Positions 1 through 5,830 of a stretch of 6,645 nucleotides of DNA are shown piece after piece; positions within the stretch are counted from its first letter, which is position 1; every line of letters starts with the position of its first letter. The stretch covers positions 1-6,645 of the forward strand of contig PUNP01000276.1 of NCBI GenBank assembly GCA_003551785.1, read 5' to 3'. The notes under the pieces were generated by a model, which saw only the letters and a program-made list of their open reading frames with translations, ran no database searches and was not told the origin of the DNA. This DNA is from Candidatus Brocadiaceae bacterium (GTDB lineage: Bacteria > Planctomycetota > Brocadiia > SM23-32). A program made the translations under genes and the position numbers.

Positions 1-920
1 AAATGGGAGAAAAACTCCTGCGCCATATCTATGCCATTCGCCGGACGATGATGGTCGAATCGCGTCGCCTTAATCATCGCCGCCTTCCCGATTTTGATAT
101 CCCCGAGGGCGAAGAACTCGAAAAGGTGCGGAGTATCGACTCATACGAGTCCGAAGAGATCGAACGCATGGTAAGCGCCGGCATCGAGGCAAATGAACTG
201 CTGGATTTCGAACCGGTCAGGTTCAGCCGTGAGCTTGAGCCTGCCGCCGAAGCGCTTGGGCTTCCTGATGTATCTTCCGGCTCTCTGGGCACACATGCGC
301 CAAGACACAGGCAGGTTTTCTATACATGGATGGAAGAACCGGGGGAGATCACACTGCGGGTACGTGGGGGGATGATCAGTCACTTCCGTGATCGTGGAAA
401 CGTGCGTATAAACCTGCACTCTCCTCTTGACGAGTTAGTGGAGGGGGTTGATTTCGACGACAGCGTTCCTCCGGACGGCGAAGAGTATACGGTTACCCTG
501 GAAACACCTTTCGATGGTTTGCATTGGATAGAGGCCAGAGACGGCGGTGATTCCACCTTTGTGCACCTTGATGATGAACATATGCACTATACTGTACCTT
601 CGGAGCAGGGCATGCCATTCACATACCGCGGCCGCTGGAACCTTTACTTTTACGTTCCAAAGGGTACAGAGGTGGTGGGTGGATACGCCGCCGGCACCAG
701 CGGAAGTGTATTTGATGGAAGCGGAAACGAGGTTTTTCAGTTCAGTGAGCTTGACGGTTCCGATCACTTCAGTATTGCGGTGCCGGAAGGCGAGGATGGG
801 CGACTGTGGCAGATTCGCAATGCCTCGGGGGCCCGTTATCTTATGACAGTTCCTCCCTATATGGCTCGCTGCGAAAAGTCACTTCTGCTTCCGCGAGAAG
901 TTATCGAATCCGACAAATAA
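1..920 (+). CDS. C-terminal part of a large beta-rich protein, probably DUF4838-like (5' partial)
   Basis: The frame is open from the window edge to a TAA at 918-920. An ATG lies at position 3, but no ribosome binding site can be seen, so I treat this as the 3' part of a longer gene (305 residues visible from that ATG). The first ~90 residues are charged and helical-looking, with many Glu/Arg. From about residue 105 the protein becomes beta-strand rich and ends in an aromatic, Gly-rich domain (WNLYFYVPKGTEVVGGY near 213-227). The final segment, YLMTVPPYMAR...LLLP (279-297), recurs in a remnant at 5423-5563 that lies just upstream of a DUF4838 gene. I therefore infer that this is the C-terminal region of a DUF4838-type glycan-active protein. 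The catalytic or binding part would lie outside the window. The stop is 16 bases before the GH4 gene, so the two are probably co-transcribed. The family assignment is inferred; the reading frame is certain. Confidence 0.72.
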   Translation, partial: MGEKLLRHIYAIRRTMMVESRRLNHRRLPDFDIPEGEELEKVRSIDSYESEEIERMVSAGIEANELLDFEPVRFSRELEPAAEALGLPDVSSGSLGTHAPRHRQVFYTWMEEPGEITLRVRGGMISHFRDRGNVRINLHSPLDELVEGVDFDDSVPPDGEEYTVTLETPFDGLHWIEARDGGDSTFVHLDDEHMHYTVPSEQGMPFTYRGRWNLYFYVPKGTEVVGGYAAGTSGSVFDGSGNEVFQFSELDGSDHFSIAVPEGEDGRLWQIRNASGARYLMTVPPYMARCEKSLLLPREVIESDK

Positions 921-921
921 A

Positions 922-927
922 AGAGGA
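922..927 (+). promoter_or_regulatory. Ribosome binding site of the GH4 gene
   Basis: AGAGGA sits 9 bases before the ATG at 937. This spacing supports that start, and the site lies in the 16-base gap after the upstream stop codon, as expected inside an operon. Confidence 0.7.
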
Positions 928-936
928 TATTTTACA

Positions 937-2271
937 ATGACAAAAATCGTTATCATCGGTGCGGGCAGCAAGTTCGGAGGCAGGCTTTCTATTGATATTA
1001 TGTCGAGGGAAGTGCTTCAGGATGCACAGATATGCCTCTGTGATCCCCATTCAGAAAGGCTCGCCAAGGTAAAAGATTACGTTAAGCGAACGGTGTCCGC
1101 ACATGGTCTTCCTACACAGGTGGCTGCCGGAACAGATCGCACCGAGTTTCTCCCCGGTGCTTCTTTTGTCGTCACCTCAATTTCGGTCGGCGGGGGGGCG
1201 TATTACGGACATCCCTACAAGGCCGAGGTCGAGATTCCTCAAAAATACGGCCTCCAGCAGAGTGTTGCCGATACCTGCAGTACCGGCGCCGTATTTCGCT
1301 TTCTTAGAACCGGGCCGGTTCAGAACCAGATTCTTAATGATGTCGAGCGGCTATGTCCCGACGCCCTTGTTCTCAACCATACCAACCCTATGTCAATGCT
1401 CACCTGGCTGCATAACGTGAGCACAAACGTCAACTTCATCGGTCTTTGCCATGGTGTTCAGAACTCGGCCAATACGGTGGCTGAACTGCTTGATATTCCG
1501 TTCGAAGAATTATCCTATAAAGTGGCCGGAATTAACCATTTGGCCTGGTACCTGGAATTCCTGCGGAATGGCGAGAGCATTTACCCGCAACTTTTCGGGC
1601 TTCTGGATGACCCTGAAAAGTACAAAAAGGAAGCCGTACGTCTCACAATCATGAAAGAGTTCGGTTATTTCCCCACGGAAGGGAGTGGACATGACTCGGA
1701 ATACATGCCTTATTTCCGAAGAACACCGGAGCTGCTCGAAAAATACGGTCTCCGCAAGCGCAGGGTCAGGGAAAAGTCAGGCAAAGACAGGGCGTGGTTC
1801 AAGGATAAAGATGCTGATGATAACCGGGGGGGGGAAGTACTCAGGCGCTCTCGCGAATATACTACAGGTATCATGGAAGCTATGCTCACCGATGTGCCTT
1901 TTCGTTTCAACGGTAACGTGATGAATACGGGGCTCATTTCCAATTTGCCCGAAGGCTGTTGTGTGGAGGTGCCTTGTATGGCTGATGCCCGCGGCATACA
2001 CCCTTGCTACGTCGGGGATTTGCCGCCTCAGCTCGCCGCACTGAATCGTAACAACATCAACGTACACGAACTTGCCGTCCGTGCGGTGCTGGATCGTGAT
2101 CGCGATGCCGCTTTCCATGCCTGCGCGCTTGACCCTCTGACCTCTTCGGTAGTATCCCTGGACGATTTGCATAAGATGTTCGACGAACTCTGGGAAGCGG
2201 AACGGGACCTTTTACAATGGTTTGAACCAGGGCGGAGAGGCAGGCTCCCGGAACCATTTGCCGCTCAGTGA
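937..2271 (+). CDS. Glycoside hydrolase family 4 alpha-glycosidase, MelA-like
   Basis: Cytosolic 444-residue enzyme, close to the ~450 residues of E. coli MelA. GH4 enzymes cleave glycosides by an NAD+-dependent redox/elimination mechanism and need a divalent metal, usually Mn2+. Visible motifs are the Rossmann dinucleotide loop IIGAGS (6-11); NHTNPM (147-152); the metal-binding Cys in GLCHGVQ (Cys171); the metal-binding His in GINHLAWYL (His201); the segment SGHDSEYMPYF (250-260); and a MelA-like C-terminal half (NLPEGCCVEV, then a segment ending in NNINVH). No signal peptide is seen. Two departures stand out. The four residues after Cys are CHGV, not the CHSV usual for alpha-galactosidases, and the GPGG that follows ADT in MelA is STGA here (115-118). 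The overall resemblance is to alpha-galactosidase, but CHGx motifs occur in GH4 alpha-glucosidases and alpha-glucuronidases, so the substrate is open. A run of nine G at 1826-1834 encodes part of Arg297-Gly298-Gly299. The family call is secure; the specificity is not. Confidence 0.93.
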   Translation: MTKIVIIGAGSKFGGRLSIDIMSREVLQDAQICLCDPHSERLAKVKDYVKRTVSAHGLPTQVAAGTDRTEFLPGASFVVTSISVGGGAYYGHPYKAEVEIPQKYGLQQSVADTCSTGAVFRFLRTGPVQNQILNDVERLCPDALVLNHTNPMSMLTWLHNVSTNVNFIGLCHGVQNSANTVAELLDIPFEELSYKVAGINHLAWYLEFLRNGESIYPQLFGLLDDPEKYKKEAVRLTIMKEFGYFPTEGSGHDSEYMPYFRRTPELLEKYGLRKRRVREKSGKDRAWFKDKDADDNRGGEVLRRSREYTTGIMEAMLTDVPFRFNGNVMNTGLISNLPEGCCVEVPCMADARGIHPCYVGDLPPQLAALNRNNINVHELAVRAVLDRDRDAAFHACALDPLTSSVVSLDDLHKMFDELWEAERDLLQWFEPGRRGRLPEPFAAQ

Positions 2272-2299
2272 TTGTACAATGCATTTTTGCGTTGAAAGC

Positions 2300-2318
2300 C
2301 CGGCGGCATCGTTGCCGG
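2300..2318. repeat. Hairpin in the gap between the GH4 gene and the fusion gene
   Basis: CCGGCGGC (2300-2307) pairs with GTTGCCGG (2311-2318) around an ATC loop: eight pairs, two of them G-U in RNA. No T-run follows, so it is not a standard intrinsic terminator. It could be an operator, an RNA processing or stabilising hairpin, or chance. It lies 24 bases before the conserved leader block at 2343. Confidence 0.4.
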
Positions 2319-2342
2319 CTCAGGGCACGGTGGTGGTAAAGT

Positions 2343-2398
2343 AACGGGGTTCACTGAATATTTACGATTAAATTGTATTTCATATTTCTGTCAGGTGA
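2343..2398 (+). promoter_or_regulatory. AT-rich leader and ribosome binding site of the fusion gene
   Basis: This stretch holds AACGGGGTTC (2343-2352), then an AT-rich segment, then CATATTTCTGT (2381-2391) and the ribosome binding site AGGTGA (2393-2398). Both named blocks recur in the same order upstream of the gene at 5919. AGGTGA is 6 bases from the ATG at 2405 but directly abuts the ATG at 2399, so 2405 is the better start. A clear -35/-10 pair is not obvious: TTTACG (2361) with TATTTC (2383) would start transcription almost on the ribosome binding site. Confidence 0.45.
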
Positions 2399-2404
2399 AT
2401 GATA

Positions 2405-4840
2405 ATGATCGAAACTCTTAACTGTATTATTTTATGTGGCGGCGCCGGAAGCAGAATGGGGTCGGCGGGTACTCATAAGGTTTGCTATGATATTCATGGG
2501 AAGCCGGCTATAAACCGGGCCATTGAGAATTACAAGAAGGCGGGTGTAGGTAAATTTATCCTGGTCGTTGGGCATATGTGCGGCCAGGTCATTGAGACGG
2601 TCGGATCGGAATATCCCGATGTGTTTTTTGTTTATCAGCACAACCCTGGTGGAACGGGTCATGCGGCCCGGATCGGACTTCAAGCCATGCGCAATGCGAA
2701 TATCCAGGGGCCTGTATTGTTGACGATGGGGGATAAAATTGTCCAACCTGCCGTAGTTCAGCGTTTGGCTGCGGATTTTGAGCGTGATGCAGCGGCCGTT
2801 ACATTTGCTGTCGCTCCGAAGGAATATGCCGATAATGCCGGCCGGGTTGTCACCCATGACGGTGTGACCGCGATAAGGGAAGTCGCAGACATTAAGGATG
2901 CTATGCAATATCATTCCGACGGCGCATCAGAATCCGGCAAAGCGCTGTATGTTGGTGATAAACTACTGGATCCATTCGAGTTGGAGGAAAGTGTCGAGTA
3001 TGTCAACTCATCGGTCTATCTCTTCCGTCAAAGTCCGCTGGCCCGTGCATTGAAACAGCTTAATAGCGATAATGCCCAATCCGAAGAGTATTTGACGGAT
3101 GTTATTGAGATCATCTCTGCGGAGGAAGATGTGTCGTCTGTACCTTGCATGGAAAAGGACGCGATTATGAGTTTTAATAATCCCGAAGAACTTCTTGAAA
3201 TACGGGATTACTATAGAGATGCGAAGAAAAAGCTTCCAACCGATCCGGCGCAGGTTAAAGATCTCAGAGAATGGTTGGGGCTTTTTGATACGCTGCCGGC
3301 CGATTTTTACGATTACCTGTCGAGAATTTACGGTGATGATTCCGATTTTATCGGGGAAAGAACAAGTAAAATTAAAGATGTTCTAAAACTTTTCATGCGG
3401 CAATATGGCCCGGATCGAAAGGTCTTAATTGCTCGAGCCCCCGGCAGGATCAACCTGATGGGGCGTCATATCGACCACAGAGGTGGTAATGTTAACGTGA
3501 TGTCAATCAACAGGGAGACCGTGATGGTCGCTTCCGCGAGGGAAGACGACAGGATCAGGATCGCCAATACCGATGATGCTTTTGAGCCTTTTGAATTCTC
3601 TATTTCCGAGCATGTTGAAGACATAAGCTGGGATAGCTGGGAGGATTATGTGAATTCTGACAAAACCCGGCGGATAGTGCGGCAGAATGCGGGAAGCTGG
3701 GTCAATTATATAAAAGCTGCGGCATTGAGGCTCCAGCATGAGTTTTCCGATATGAAGCTCCGTGGGATGGATGTCGCAGTGACGGGAGACATCCCTATTG
3801 CTGCGGGGTTGTCAAGTTCGTCGGCTATTGTCGTTGCGGCGGTTGAAGCGATGGTCGGCCTCAACGAGCTGGAGGTCTCTGTTAATGGTTTTGTTGATCT
3901 TTGTGGTGAAGGTGAATGGTTTGTGGGTTCCAGGGGGGGGAGTGCCGATCACGCCGCCATGAAGTTTGCAGAGCGCGGCCAGGTAATTTCTATGTCTTTC
4001 TTCCCGTTTGAAATACTGAGTAAAAGCCGTTTTCCAGAGGGATATAGACTGATTATTGCCAATTCCGGGATCAAGGCCGAGAAAAGCGATGCTGCGAGGA
4101 ATCAGTTTAACCATCGTGTTGCCTGCTATGAACTCGGGATGCTTTTGCTGAAACAGTCTTACCGTGTGGAACACCTGCGTGATATGACCCCGGAGAACCT
4201 GAGTATTCCTCTGGACAGCATATACAAAAATTTGTTAGAAATCCCGCAGAGTCTGTCGAGAAAGGTAATGTATGATTTTTTCCATAAAAAACACCACCCG
4301 GAGATCGCGCGGATTATGAGCAATCACGAAGGGGTGAAGTCTTATCCTCTGCGCGCAGTTATTCTTTATGGTATATCCGAATGTGCCAGGGCGCGTCTGT
4401 GCCGTGAGTTGCTCCAAAAAGGCGATATAGAAACACTGGGACGGCTTATGGTAATCAGTCATGAAGGTGACAGGGTTGCAGAGTGGAACGGTGATCAATA
4501 TGTTGAAGCCGGGTTCCAGGTCGATGATGAATATCTCCAATCGTTGATCGCCAATATTGAAAGCGAGGAGGCAAACCTTGAAAATCAGCCAGGCAGCTAT
4601 TTCTGCTCAACCCCCGAGATAGACTTTATCGTCGATACCGCCTGCAGTATCCAAGGCGTATGCGGTGCTCAGCTATCCGGGGCCGGACTGGGTGGTTGTG
4701 CTATGATTCTTGCCGAGAGCAATTCCACCGAAAACGTTAAAAATGCGCTTATCGAAAGTTATTATCAGCCCCGCAGCATATCCCCCGACATAACTATATG
4801 TAATCCGGTGCATGGTTCGGGGATACTTCAGTACGAATGA
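2405..4840 (+). CDS. Bifunctional GlmU-type sugar-1-phosphate nucleotidyltransferase / GHMP sugar kinase fusion
   Basis: 811 residues, two enzymes in one chain. Residues 1-~275 form a GlmU-like nucleotidyltransferase: loop LCGGAGSRMG (10-19), Lys25 matching the GlmU Lys25 position, GGTGHA (82-87), metal-ligand Asp110 in MGDK, NSSVYLF, and NAQSEEYLTDVI resembling the GlmU NAQGEYYITDII segment. GlmU's left-handed helix acetyltransferase domain is absent. A helical linker (~275-340) leads to a GHMP kinase: motif 1 APGRINLMGRHIDHRGG (345-361), ATP loop PIAAGLSSSSA (464-474), catalytic Asp515 in SADHAAM, and motif 3 GAQLSGAGLGGC (753-764 region). The expected role is to phosphorylate C1 of a free sugar and then form an NDP-sugar. 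The domain order parallels Bacteroides FKP (fucokinase/GDP-fucose pyrophosphorylase), but the transferase half is of another family. Galactokinases read GEHxDY where this reads GRHIDH, so galactose is not assured; a uronic acid or amino sugar is possible. An in-frame ATG at 2399 is less favoured. G8 lies at 3933-3940. Confidence 0.88.
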   Translation: MIETLNCIILCGGAGSRMGSAGTHKVCYDIHGKPAINRAIENYKKAGVGKFILVVGHMCGQVIETVGSEYPDVFFVYQHNPGGTGHAARIGLQAMRNANIQGPVLLTMGDKIVQPAVVQRLAADFERDAAAVTFAVAPKEYADNAGRVVTHDGVTAIREVADIKDAMQYHSDGASESGKALYVGDKLLDPFELEESVEYVNSSVYLFRQSPLARALKQLNSDNAQSEEYLTDVIEIISAEEDVSSVPCMEKDAIMSFNNPEELLEIRDYYRDAKKKLPTDPAQVKDLREWLGLFDTLPADFYDYLSRIYGDDSDFIGERTSKIKDVLKLFMRQYGPDRKVLIARAPGRINLMGRHIDHRGGNVNVMSINRETVMVASAREDDRIRIANTDDAFEPFEFSISEHVEDISWDSWEDYVNSDKTRRIVRQNAGSWVNYIKAAALRLQHEFSDMKLRGMDVAVTGDIPIAAGLSSSSAIVVAAVEAMVGLNELEVSVNGFVDLCGEGEWFVGSRGGSADHAAMKFAERGQVISMSFFPFEILSKSRFPEGYRLIIANSGIKAEKSDAARNQFNHRVACYELGMLLLKQSYRVEHLRDMTPENLSIPLDSIYKNLLEIPQSLSRKVMYDFFHKKHHPEIARIMSNHEGVKSYPLRAVILYGISECARARLCRELLQKGDIETLGRLMVISHEGDRVAEWNGDQYVEAGFQVDDEYLQSLIANIESEEANLENQPGSYFCSTPEIDFIVDTACSIQGVCGAQLSGAGLGGCAMILAESNSTENVKNALIESYYQPRSISPDITICNPVHGSGILQYE

Positions 4841-4872
4841 TGCAAATCGGCCTTCTTTTCTCTCGGAATAGC

Positions 4873-4895
4873 TGATAAAGGTTGATCGATTATCA
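4873..4895. promoter_or_regulatory. Dyad TGATAA-N11-TTATCA, operator-like
   Basis: TGATAA (4873-4878) and TTATCA (4890-4895) are perfect inverted arms around an 11-base centre that includes GATCGA. CTTTT follows at once, so a weak terminator for the fusion gene is an alternative. It lies 22 bases before the ATG of the decayed asparaginase gene. The spacing suits a dimeric repressor site, but no regulator gene is visible nearby. Confidence 0.35.
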
Positions 4896-4903
4896 CTTTT
4901 AAT

Positions 4904-4908
4904 AAGGA
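4904..4908 (+). promoter_or_regulatory. Ribosome binding site surviving before the asparaginase pseudogene
   Basis: AAGGA, 9 bases before the ATG at 4918. It shows that the start region is still intact although the gene body is broken, which fits a fairly recent loss. Confidence 0.55.
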
Positions 4909-4917
4909 TTTCCGACT

Positions 4918-5242
4918 ATGCCACAGGTGAGAATTATCGTTCACGGAGGCGTGCGTAAAACTCCCAATGAGTCCATCCAGCGCCATAAACAACAGGTGCT
5001 TGACGCTGCCGCAGCCACCGGCGCATCTGAGGGGAATGCGCTCAATGCCGTGGAAAAGGCGGTTAAAACCCTTGAATCCTCCCCATATGGAAACTGGCTG
5101 CTCTGCGCAGAAGGCTGCTGAAAATGCAATCAGGGAGTTTGAAAAAATAACACAGTCGATAGCCGGGGTGATTTTGCTTGACCGTCAGGGTAGACCCGGG
5201 TCAGCGGCAACGCATGGAATCTGGGAAAGTACCTCGGGATAG
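4918..5242 (+). pseudogene. Decayed isoaspartyl peptidase / plant-type L-asparaginase (internal deletion and frameshift)
   Basis: The intact family (N-terminal nucleophile hydrolases, about 310-330 residues) hydrolyses asparagine or isoaspartyl dipeptides and matures by self-cleavage before a catalytic Thr. Here the first 54 or so residues read as a good family N-terminus: VRIIVHGG, a helix, then GNALNAVEKAVKTLESSPYGN. Translation then runs into TGA at 5119-5121. Moving to the next frame from about 5110, the DNA reads AAENAIREFEKI...IAGVILLDRQGRPG, which fits the C-terminal end of the family, and stops at TAG 5240-5242. Roughly 200 middle residues are missing, including the GTVG-like self-cleavage site, so no active enzyme can be made. 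A 67-residue peptide (4918-5121) may still be translated. The N-terminal match is strong; the C-terminal match is weaker. Confidence 0.72.
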
Positions 5243-5342
5243 CAGCGGCCGTTGAAACTGCGGATGTGAAATTATACGCTTTTATAGAGGCTATGGAGTT
5301 AATAAGGAAGTCGAGAACGCGGAGAAAATAATCCGCAGATAA
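5224..5342 (+). pseudogene. Possible further decayed coding tail, unidentified
   Basis: Just after the asparaginase remnant, one frame reads GKYLGIAAAVETADVKLYAF (5224-5283). The next frame continues with FYRGYGVNKEVENAEKIIRR and ends at TAA 5340-5342. Each piece looks protein-like in composition, and a single indel near 5280 would join them. I do not recognise the family. Chance open frames remain possible because the pieces are short. Confidence 0.25.
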
Positions 5343-5351
5343 AGTTTTTTT
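5319..5351 (+). terminator. Weak intrinsic-terminator-like element
   Basis: GCGGA (5319-5323) pairs with TCCGC (5332-5336) around an 8-base loop. A run of seven T (5345-5351) follows after eight bases. The stem is short and the gap to the T-run longer than usual, so termination would be weak at best. Confidence 0.3.
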
Positions 5352-5422
5352 CGTTTGTTTATTTTGGGATGGCGCTGCATTTGATGAGATATACCTTTGT
5401 TTGAAAGGCCAAACTGATTAGC

Positions 5423-5563
5423 ATGTGCCATATTATTGGTGACCATCATGGTTCTTTCTGGGGGATGAAAATAGGCGGGGGCCGGTTTTACTTTCTTAAC
5501 GTCCCGCCTTATCTGGCCCGAAGCCCCGAAGAACTGCTTCTTCCTGTTGAGCTGCTCGAATGA
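5423..5563 (+). pseudogene. C-terminal remnant of a paralogue of the first gene
   Basis: A 46-residue open frame (ATG 5423, TGA 5561-5563) contains FWGMKIGGGRFYFLNVPPYLAR and then SPEELLLPVELLE. It lines up with the very end of the first gene, LWQIRNASGARYLMTVPPYMAR followed by CEKSLLLPREVIE, sharing VPPY, AR and LLLP at matching spacing and ending at nearly the same point. In another frame just upstream (5383-5418) the DNA reads DEIYLCLKGQTD, which could match the LYFYVPKGTE strand of the same protein, so the decayed gene may extend back to about 5365. No ribosome binding site stands before the ATG. I read it as what is left of a larger DUF4838-type gene after deletion and frameshift. A functional small protein is less likely. 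Confidence 0.6.
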
Positions 5564-5591
5564 GTGCTTCGCCGGCTCGGCGGAAAAAGCA

Positions 5592-5601
5592 TGTCATGAC
5601 A
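5592..5601. repeat. 10-base perfect palindrome TGTCATGACA
   Basis: TGTCA/TGACA is a perfect dyad with no spacer, in non-coding DNA 29 bases after the remnant stop. It is compatible with a small dimeric regulator site; chance is also possible. Confidence 0.25.
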
Positions 5602-5669
5602 AGGGGAGAGGGCCGCTGGCAGCTTGGCCGAAAAGCGCATACAATAGCCAATACGCTTCGATCTACCTC

Positions 5670-5699
5670 GCCCTTTCAGGCCGCGTCCCTGGAAAGGGC
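5670..5699 (+). promoter_or_regulatory. Strong hairpin, first of two overlapping alternatives
   Basis: GCCCTTT (5670-5676) pairs with AAAGGGC (5693-5699), and CAGG (5677-5680) with CCTG (5688-5691), leaving one bulged G and a 7-base loop. The 3' arm GGGC is shared with the next hairpin, so only one can form at a time. Confidence 0.4.
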
Positions 5700-5721
5700 A
5701 GATTGACCTGCCCCTGGTTTT
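5696..5721 (+). terminator. Terminator-like hairpin, second of two overlapping alternatives
   Basis: GGGCAG (5696-5701) pairs with CTGCCC (5708-5713) around ATTGAC. TTTT follows at 5718-5721 after a 4-base gap. The short T-run makes it a weak intrinsic terminator. It shares bases 5696-5699 with the hairpin before it. Confidence 0.35.
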
Positions 5722-5793
5722 ATCCCGAAATACGGAAAAAAAGTTTTTAAGTCGTTTATTTGATAATAACGTCGTGTTTGCTTAAAATAAAAG

Positions 5794-5828
5794 TCAGTGT
5801 TCAGTGGCCATCGGCCATGAGTGATGAG
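5794..5828. repeat. Degenerate 7-base-period repeats with a short hairpin
   Basis: TCAGTG occurs at 5794 and 5801, and ATGAG at 5817 and 5824, each pair 7 bases apart. Between them TGGCC (5805-5809) and GGCCA (5813-5817) form a hairpin with an ATC loop. This resembles the short drifting repeats found between genes in some environmental bacteria. Confidence 0.4.
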
Positions 5829-5830
5829 GC

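Noticed and set aside
931..940. TTTTACAATG also near 2210, as a possible repeated start signal
   Set aside because: The second copy is inside the GH4 gene and not at a gene start; a match of this length is expected by chance.
2399..2404. Start of the fusion gene at the first ATG (2399)
   Set aside because: The AGGTGA ribosome binding site directly abuts this ATG, leaving no spacer, while the ATG at 2405 has a 6-base spacer.
2432..2914. 160-codon open frame on the minus strand
   Set aside because: It lies wholly inside the nucleotidyltransferase domain, whose motifs are clear on the + strand, so it is an antisense shadow.
2405..3230. Calling the fusion gene glmU
   Set aside because: Only the uridyltransferase-like half is present; the acetyltransferase helix domain is replaced by a GHMP kinase, so the GlmU role cannot be assumed.
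4967..5242. 91-codon open frame as a separate gene
   Set aside because: Its first half is only the shifted frame of the asparaginase N-terminus. Only the part after about 5110 is meaningful, as the C-terminal piece of the same pseudogene.
5547..5750. Open frame of 67 codons on the + strand
   Set aside because: It overlaps the remnant in another frame, has no ribosome binding site and no family-like sequence, and crosses the hairpin region.
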